NCBI GenBank assembly: GCA_944372195.1
Contig: CALVYK010000004.1
Span: 1-64,000, forward strand
From: an uncultured Bacilli bacterium
Lineage (GTDB): Bacteria; Bacillota_I; Bacilli_A; RF39; UBA660
DNA length: 64,000 nt
Direction: 5' to 3'
Made by a program: the position numbers and the translations under genes. Positions 60,732-64,000 of this stretch are shown here, in pieces. Positions within the stretch are counted from its first letter, which is position 1. Every line of letters begins with the position of its first letter. The notes under the pieces are model-generated. The model did not search any database and had not been told where the DNA came from. It saw only the letters and a list, made by a program, of their open reading frames with translations.

Positions 60732-61466
60732 ATGAATAATGTATCATTTGCTTTTGTTTTAACTATATTAGCAGGATTATCGACAATGATTGGATCAATA
60801 TTTATATTTAAGAAAAAAAATGAGAATGTAATAATTGGTTCTCTTTCTTTTGCATCAGGTGTAATGTTTACAGTATCAATTACTGACTTAATACCTGAAT
60901 CATATAATTTGTTAATTAATATTTTCCCTAAATTTCCTGCTATTTTATATATGTTAATATTTGTTGTAAGTGGTATCATATTTTCTATGCTAATTGATAA
61001 ATATATACCAACAAATAATAATCTATATAGAGTAGGGGTATTCGCTATGTTAGCTATTATTATTCATAATATTCCTGAAGGAATAGCAACATTTATGGCT
61101 ACTAATACTAATATAATGTTAGGAATATCCTTAACTATAGCTATAGCATTGCATAATATACCAGAAGGTATTAGTATATCTATACCAATTTATTACGCTA
61201 CTAATAGCAAATTAAAAGCATTATTTTACACATTTATATCAGCTATATCCGAACCATTTGGGGCATTATTAACTTATTTATTTTTAAGTAATTATATTAA
61301 TGATCGAATTATGGGATTTTTATTTGGAATTATAGCAGGAATTATGATTCATATTTCAATGTATGAATTACTTCCAACTTCTAAAAGCTATAATAAATTA
61401 AGTATAACCTATTTATTTTTTGCTTTAGGAGTAATAATTATGTTAATAAATCATTTTGCTTTTTAA
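60732..61466 (+). CDS. ZIP family metal transporter (ZupT-like)
   Basis: A 244-aa divalent metal uptake transporter with eight membrane segments. The two signature helices carry HNIPEG (IIHNIPEGIATF and ALHNIPEGISISIP), which bind zinc, iron or manganese. An upstream GTG three codons earlier is part of the AGGTGATAT ribosome site, so ATG 60732 is chosen. It may counterbalance efflux by the CDF at 29 kb. Confidence 0.92.
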   Translation: MNNVSFAFVLTILAGLSTMIGSIFIFKKKNENVIIGSLSFASGVMFTVSITDLIPESYNLLINIFPKFPAILYMLIFVVSGIIFSMLIDKYIPTNNNLYRVGVFAMLAIIIHNIPEGIATFMATNTNIMLGISLTIAIALHNIPEGISISIPIYYATNSKLKALFYTFISAISEPFGALLTYLFLSNYINDRIMGFLFGIIAGIMIHISMYELLPTSKSYNKLSITYLFFALGVIIMLINHFAF

Positions 61467-61486
61467 AATGAAATAGGGGATTTCAA

Positions 61487-61520
61487 AAGAAAAAAGACCT
61501 TAAAATCGTCTTTTTTTCTT
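61487..61520. terminator. Bidirectional terminator
   Basis: AAGAAAAAAGAC pairs with GTCTTTTTTTCTT around CTTAAAATC. It ends the ZIP gene on the plus strand and the 43-aa gene on the minus strand. Confidence 0.85.
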
Positions 61521-61530
61521 GGGTTAAAAC

Positions 61531-61662
61531 TTATTCAAAATCATAATTTGAAGAAGTATTAGCACTTGTAGTTTCTTGTTTGTTCATGTTAGATTCCATT
61601 TTTTTGTTATCTTTGCATGACTTATTAGAATTACAATTTTTTGCTTGTTTATTCTTTTTCAT
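61531..61662 (-). CDS. 43-aa hydrophilic small protein
   Basis: A minus-strand frame with GGGTGAT seven bases before ATG 61662 and a terminator just after the stop. The product is Lys/Asn/Ser-rich (MKKNKQAKN start, SSNYDFE end) with two Cys spaced by six residues, resembling small spore-like or nucleic-acid-binding peptides in composition only. Gene structure supports expression; function is unknown. Confidence 0.6.
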   Translation of the reverse strand: MKKNKQAKNCNSNKSCKDNKKMESNMNKQETTSANTSSNYDFE

Positions 61663-61888
61663 TTTATCACCCATTAATATTATTAACATTTTATTTAAAT
61701 TTATTTATTAATATTATTGTTAAAATATGGAATTAATTAAAATATACAATACAAATAAATATTACTTATTTTTACATTTATAGTCTTATTTATGTTATAA
61801 TAAATATATAAATAACATATTATTATAGTATTTATTTAAAAATACGTTAGTTAACATAATATATATTATCGGAAGTTAAATAATTATT
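61663..61888. other. AT-rich gap without a recognised gene
   Basis: A very AT-rich 226-bp stretch between two minus-strand genes. It contains several -10-like TATAAT motifs on both strands but no ORF with a ribosome site. It must include the promoter of the 43-aa gene. Confidence 0.5.
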
Positions 61889-61915
61889 AAAAAGACATAT
61901 AATAGTGTCTTTTTA
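61889..61915 (-). terminator. Terminator of holA
   Basis: AAAAAGACA pairs with TGTCTTTTT around TATAATAG; on the minus strand the T run follows the stem directly after the holA stop. Confidence 0.85.
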
Positions 61916-62851
61916 TAATGCCAAAATAAATAATTCTAATCCTAATTGTTTATCTATTTTACCAGTTTTAATAGATATATCTAAATCAGCTAATTGTTTT
62001 AAATAATTTAATAATATATTTGAATCATATTTTTTTGAATTTTGATTTGCTAATTTAACTCTATATGGATGTATTTTTAAAATACTAGCAATATTATTTT
62101 CCGTATATCCGTTTAAATATAGTTGTTTTACTTGATACATTATCCTTATCTGATTTGCTAAAGCAATTATAATAGCAATTGGTTCTTCATTTAATTTAAT
62201 TCGATCTTGATATAATGTAAATGCATCATTTTTATTTTTATTTATAATAGCATCAATCAATTTAAAATTATTTACTTCTAATGATTTTGATACTAAATTA
62301 GTTATATCTTCTTTAGTTATTTTTTTGTCTTTATCCTTATATATTTTTATTTTATCAATTTCCGTAGCAAGTAGGGTGGTATCATCCCCTACTCGTTCTA
62401 ACAAATATTTTATATTATCAGTTGATATATTATATTCACCAAATAATTCTTTTACTAGTGAAATATTATCAATATTATTAAATTCTTTAACAATACCTAT
62501 TTTTTTAATTAATTTAGTTATTTTTTTTCTTTCATCTAATTTATCATTATTAACAATGAAAATTAAAATTGTATTATCATTTATATTATTTAAATAATTT
62601 TCTAAAATTGTTGAATCTTGTTCTAAAGATTTTTTAGTTGTTCCAGTAAATATATAACTATTATTAACAATAATAATTTTTTTATCATCAAATAATGACA
62701 TACTACTAGCATCATTAATTATATCTGTTAAATATGTATTAGTTAAATCATATTTATTTATATTTATTTCATCAATTTTATTATCTTTAATTATTTTATC
62801 TATTTCTTTATTTATTAAATAATTAATTGATCCATATAATATATATACCAT
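61913..62851 (-). CDS. holA: DNA polymerase III delta subunit HolA
   Basis: A 312-aa clamp-loader delta subunit. Family traits: VYILYGSINYLINKEIDKI at the N-terminus, SLFDDKKIIIVNNSYIFTG in the delta-specific position, a central helical lid and C-terminal collar with NQIRIMYQVKQLYLNGYTENNIASILKIHPYRVKLA and LADLDISIKTGKID. ATG 62851 with AGGTGAG upstream is preferred over a GTG three codons earlier. Divergent from the type I toxin-like locus. Confidence 0.93.
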   Translation of the reverse strand: MVYILYGSINYLINKEIDKIIKDNKIDEININKYDLTNTYLTDIINDASSMSLFDDKKIIIVNNSYIFTGTTKKSLEQDSTILENYLNNINDNTILIFIVNNDKLDERKKITKLIKKIGIVKEFNNIDNISLVKELFGEYNISTDNIKYLLERVGDDTTLLATEIDKIKIYKDKDKKITKEDITNLVSKSLEVNNFKLIDAIINKNKNDAFTLYQDRIKLNEEPIAIIIALANQIRIMYQVKQLYLNGYTENNIASILKIHPYRVKLANQNSKKYDSNILLNYLKQLADLDISIKTGKIDKQLGLELFILAL

Positions 62852-62908
62852 ACCACTCACCTACTTCATTATACTATAAATTTAGTAAAAATAAAAGTAA
62901 ATTTGTAG

Positions 62909-62937
62909 TTGACAAAATATAATAATTAATTTATAAT
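62909..62937 (+). promoter_or_regulatory. Perfect consensus promoter of small-peptide locus 3
   Basis: TTGACA (62909-62914), a 17-bp spacer and TATAAT (62932-62937), an exact sigma-A consensus. The predicted start is near 62944. Confidence 0.9.
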
Positions 62938-62972
62938 TAATATTGAGATATATTTAATAGTTAGGTGTTTTG

Positions 62973-62989
62973 CTCCGTATGAAACGGAG
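62973..62989 (+). promoter_or_regulatory. Hairpin that hides the Shine-Dalgarno of locus 3
   Basis: CTCCGT (62973-62978) pairs with ACGGAG (62984-62989) and so covers part of GGAGGTGAT (62987-62995), the ribosome site of the 29-codon ORF. Upstream GGTGTTTT (62964-62971) can pair with AAAACACC in the 3' stem (63104-63111). Confidence 0.75.
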
Positions 62990-62998
62990 GTGATCTTT

Positions 62999-63088
62999 AT
63001 GAATTTTAAATTAAACGAAAGGAATAAAGATGCAATTAATTATTGTATTTGCAATAATTGTGTTTTATACAGTTGTTGCTTTAAATAA
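62999..63088 (+). CDS. 29-codon Cys-rich leader ORF of locus 3
   Basis: ATG 62999 follows a near-perfect GGAGGTGAT. The product starts MNFKLNERNKDA and ends in a Cys-rich CICNNCVLYSCCFK. Its frame overlaps the downstream hydrophobic ORF in another register. It may be a regulatory leader whose translation opens the inner ribosome site, comparable in principle with overlapping mok/hok frames, or it may be the functional peptide. Confidence 0.5.
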   Translation: MNFKLNERNKDAINYCICNNCVLYSCCFK

Positions 63089-63098
63089 CAAAAATTAA
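63030..63098 (+). CDS. 22-aa hydrophobic peptide, putative type I toxin
   Basis: ATG 63030 has AAAGGA (63018-63023) at 6 bp. The 22-residue product is almost entirely one membrane helix (QLIIVFAIIVFYTVVAL) with a polar NNKN end. It lies inside the leader ORF in a different frame, upstream of a bidirectional terminator and opposite a consensus minus-strand promoter. This is the layout of type I toxins. Confidence 0.65.
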   Translation: MQLIIVFAIIVFYTVVALNNKN

Positions 63099-63212
63099 AA
63101 TTTAAAACACCGAATCATCATCGAAACGGTGTTTTCCCAAAAATTTTGAGCAAACATCTAATACAGGAATATTAAATGTATCTCTTTTTATTGTATGAAA
63201 TTTCTTTCATCT
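63090..63212 (-). ncRNA. Predicted antisense antitoxin RNA of locus 3
   Basis: Predicted to start near 63212 and terminate at the stem AAAACACCG/CGGTGTTTT with a T-rich tail on the minus strand near 63090. It covers the 3' end of the peptide message and carries AAAACACC, complementary to GGTGTTTT at the toxin 5' end, so it can contact both ends. Confidence 0.65.
63104..63135. terminator. Bidirectional terminator shared by converging small RNAs
   Basis: AAAACACCG (63104-63112) pairs with CGGTGTTTT (63127-63135). T-rich sequence follows on the minus strand and weaker T's on the plus strand. Shared terminators are typical of convergent Fst-type toxin-antitoxin RNAs. Confidence 0.8.
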
Positions 63213-63218
63213 ATATAC

Positions 63219-63247
63219 ATTATATAACATATAATTAATTTTGTCAA
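63219..63247 (-). promoter_or_regulatory. Perfect consensus minus-strand promoter of locus 3
   Basis: Minus strand: TTGACA (63247-63242), 17-bp spacer, TATAAT (63224-63219). It is an exact consensus and faces the plus-strand promoter at 62909. Confidence 0.9.
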
Positions 63248-63249
63248 AT

Positions 63250-63290
63250 AATTACAAAAATGTTAATTACAAAAATGTTAATTACAAAAA
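63250..63290. repeat. Short tandem repeat of about 15 bp
   Basis: ATTACAAAAATGTTA is repeated two and a half times just upstream of the antisense promoter. It may affect promoter UP-element activity or simply be slippage. Confidence 0.7.
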
Positions 63291-63310
63291 TTTATTTACA
63301 TAAACATATT

Positions 63311-63346
63311 AAAAAACACCAATTGTTATTAATTGATGTTTTTTTT
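63311..63346. terminator. Terminator of the BI-1 gene
   Basis: AAAAACACCAATT pairs with AATTGATGTTTTT with one mismatch, with T runs on both strands; on the minus strand it lies directly after the BI-1 stop. Confidence 0.85.
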
Positions 63347-63348
63347 AA

Positions 63349-63990
63349 TTAATTTTTTCTTTTTCCAAATAAACTTAATAATTTTAAGAATAAGTTAATA
63401 AAATCTAAATATAATTCTAATGCTCCATAAATGGCCAAATTATCTTGCGGGAATGTATCTAAATTATATTTTACTTTTTGAATATCGTAAGCTGTATAAC
63501 CTAAAAATATAACAATTCCTACTATAGTAAGTATTAAATCAAAAGTTTCATTACCAATAAACATATTGATTAAGCTGCAAATTACAATTGCCAATAAGCC
63601 CATAAATAAAAATGTACTAAATTTGCTTAAATCAATTTTAGTAAAATGTCCTATTAGTGCAAAAATCCCAAACAATAATGCAGTAATTCCAAAAATATAA
63701 ATCATTGAATATAATTCATAAGCTAAAAATAAATAAGAAAATGTAAGCCCTGTTACGAATGAATAAAGTAAAAAACACATTTTAGCAGCAGTACTGCTCA
63801 TAGTACGTATTTTAAGCGAAAAAAATATAACTAATCCTATTTCAATTATTGCATAGATAATAAATGGTACTTGAGCCACTAACAATAAAACATCATAACT
63901 ATTAGATACCACATATCCTGTTAAAAATGTTACTAATAATCCCATGAACATCCAGCCAAACATTTTAGAATAAACTTCTCTTAATTCCAT
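63349..63990 (-). CDS. Bax inhibitor-1 (YccA/YbhL) family membrane protein
   Basis: A 213-aa protein with seven hydrophobic segments and family motifs: VYSKMFGWMFMGLLVTFLTGY at the N-terminus, SSTAAKMCFLLYSFVTGLTFS in the middle and LGYTAYDIQKVK then YGALELYLDFINLFLKLLSLFG at the end, including the conserved acidic pair thought to form a pH-sensitive site. Bacterial members include YetJ, a calcium-leak channel. The start lies 10 bp from the window edge, behind AGGAAT, so the gene is complete but its promoter is not seen. Confidence 0.92.
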   Translation of the reverse strand: MELREVYSKMFGWMFMGLLVTFLTGYVVSNSYDVLLLVAQVPFIIYAIIEIGLVIFFSLKIRTMSSTAAKMCFLLYSFVTGLTFSYLFLAYELYSMIYIFGITALLFGIFALIGHFTKIDLSKFSTFLFMGLLAIVICSLINMFIGNETFDLILTIVGIVIFLGYTAYDIQKVKYNLDTFPQDNLAIYGALELYLDFINLFLKLLSLFGKRKN

Positions 63991-64000
63991 ATAAATTCCT

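Overview
The window is strongly AT-rich bacterial chromosome with tightly packed genes, almost all on the + strand. TGA is used as a stop (for example at the ends of cas9 and mutS) and Trp is TGG, so this is not a Mycoplasma-type code. Shine-Dalgarno sites of the GGAGG/AGGTGAT type, sigma-A-like promoters, PdaC-, UppP- and CHAP-type envelope genes, and isolated relatives of sporulation genes (YlbJ, YlbL, SpoIVB, SpoIIM types) point to a Bacillota/Bacilli member with a cell wall. I would guess an uncultured gut lineage near RF39/Erysipelotrichales; that placement is inference. No rRNA or tRNA gene was seen.

Layout. 0-7.4 kb: a hydrolase/acyltransferase/zinc-ribbon membrane operon, then cysteine desulfurase, dCMP deaminase, a thioredoxin plus DsbD-like electron conduit, QueH and UppP. 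7.5-14.8 kb: type IV pilus locus with a PilB/GspE-like ATPase divergent from two small prepilins and a 1509-aa prepilin-adhesin carrying four exact-length 528-bp repeats. 14.9-20.3 kb: YlbJ/YlbL, a coiled-coil membrane protein and MutS. 20.3-21.0 kb: two tandem type I toxin-antitoxin-like modules, the second with a frameshifted toxin. 21.1-28.8 kb: SGNH-like protein, NusB-XseA-XseB, RhuM, Imm-5-like, DUF1294, cyclophilin-like and VanZ-RDD proteins. 28.8-32.8 kb: copper operon (CsoR, CDF transporter, CopZ, CopA) and an MGMT-like protein. 32.8-41.5 kb: HxlR/flavodoxin pair, CHAP protein, TspO, SpoIVB-like and SpoIIM-like proteins, MnmA and several small genes. 41.6-45.3 kb: cell-envelope O-acyltransferase operon (SGNH, DUF4358, MBOAT, DHHW).

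45.4-53.5 kb is a complete type II-A-like CRISPR-Cas locus: cas9 (1067 aa), tracrRNA, cas1, cas2, a divergent long csn2, and an array of 39 repeats and 38 spacers. The tracrRNA lies between cas9 and cas1 and has two tandem anti-repeats. Five spacers occur twice because a block of the array was duplicated. A near-identical ~39-bp sequence flanks the whole locus and belongs to a three-copy intergenic family. 53.6-64 kb: PdaC-like deacetylase, FAD/Rieske oxidoreductase, RarA, Xer recombinase, AlkD-like protein, ZIP transporter, HolA, a third type I toxin-antitoxin-like locus with nested small ORFs and opposed consensus promoters, and a Bax-inhibitor-1 protein.

The most unusual items are the three small-RNA/small-peptide loci and the tandem anti-repeat tracrRNA. 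The three peptide loci have convergent promoters, short hydrophobic ORFs and hairpins, and conventional gene calling would leave their regions as empty intergenic space.
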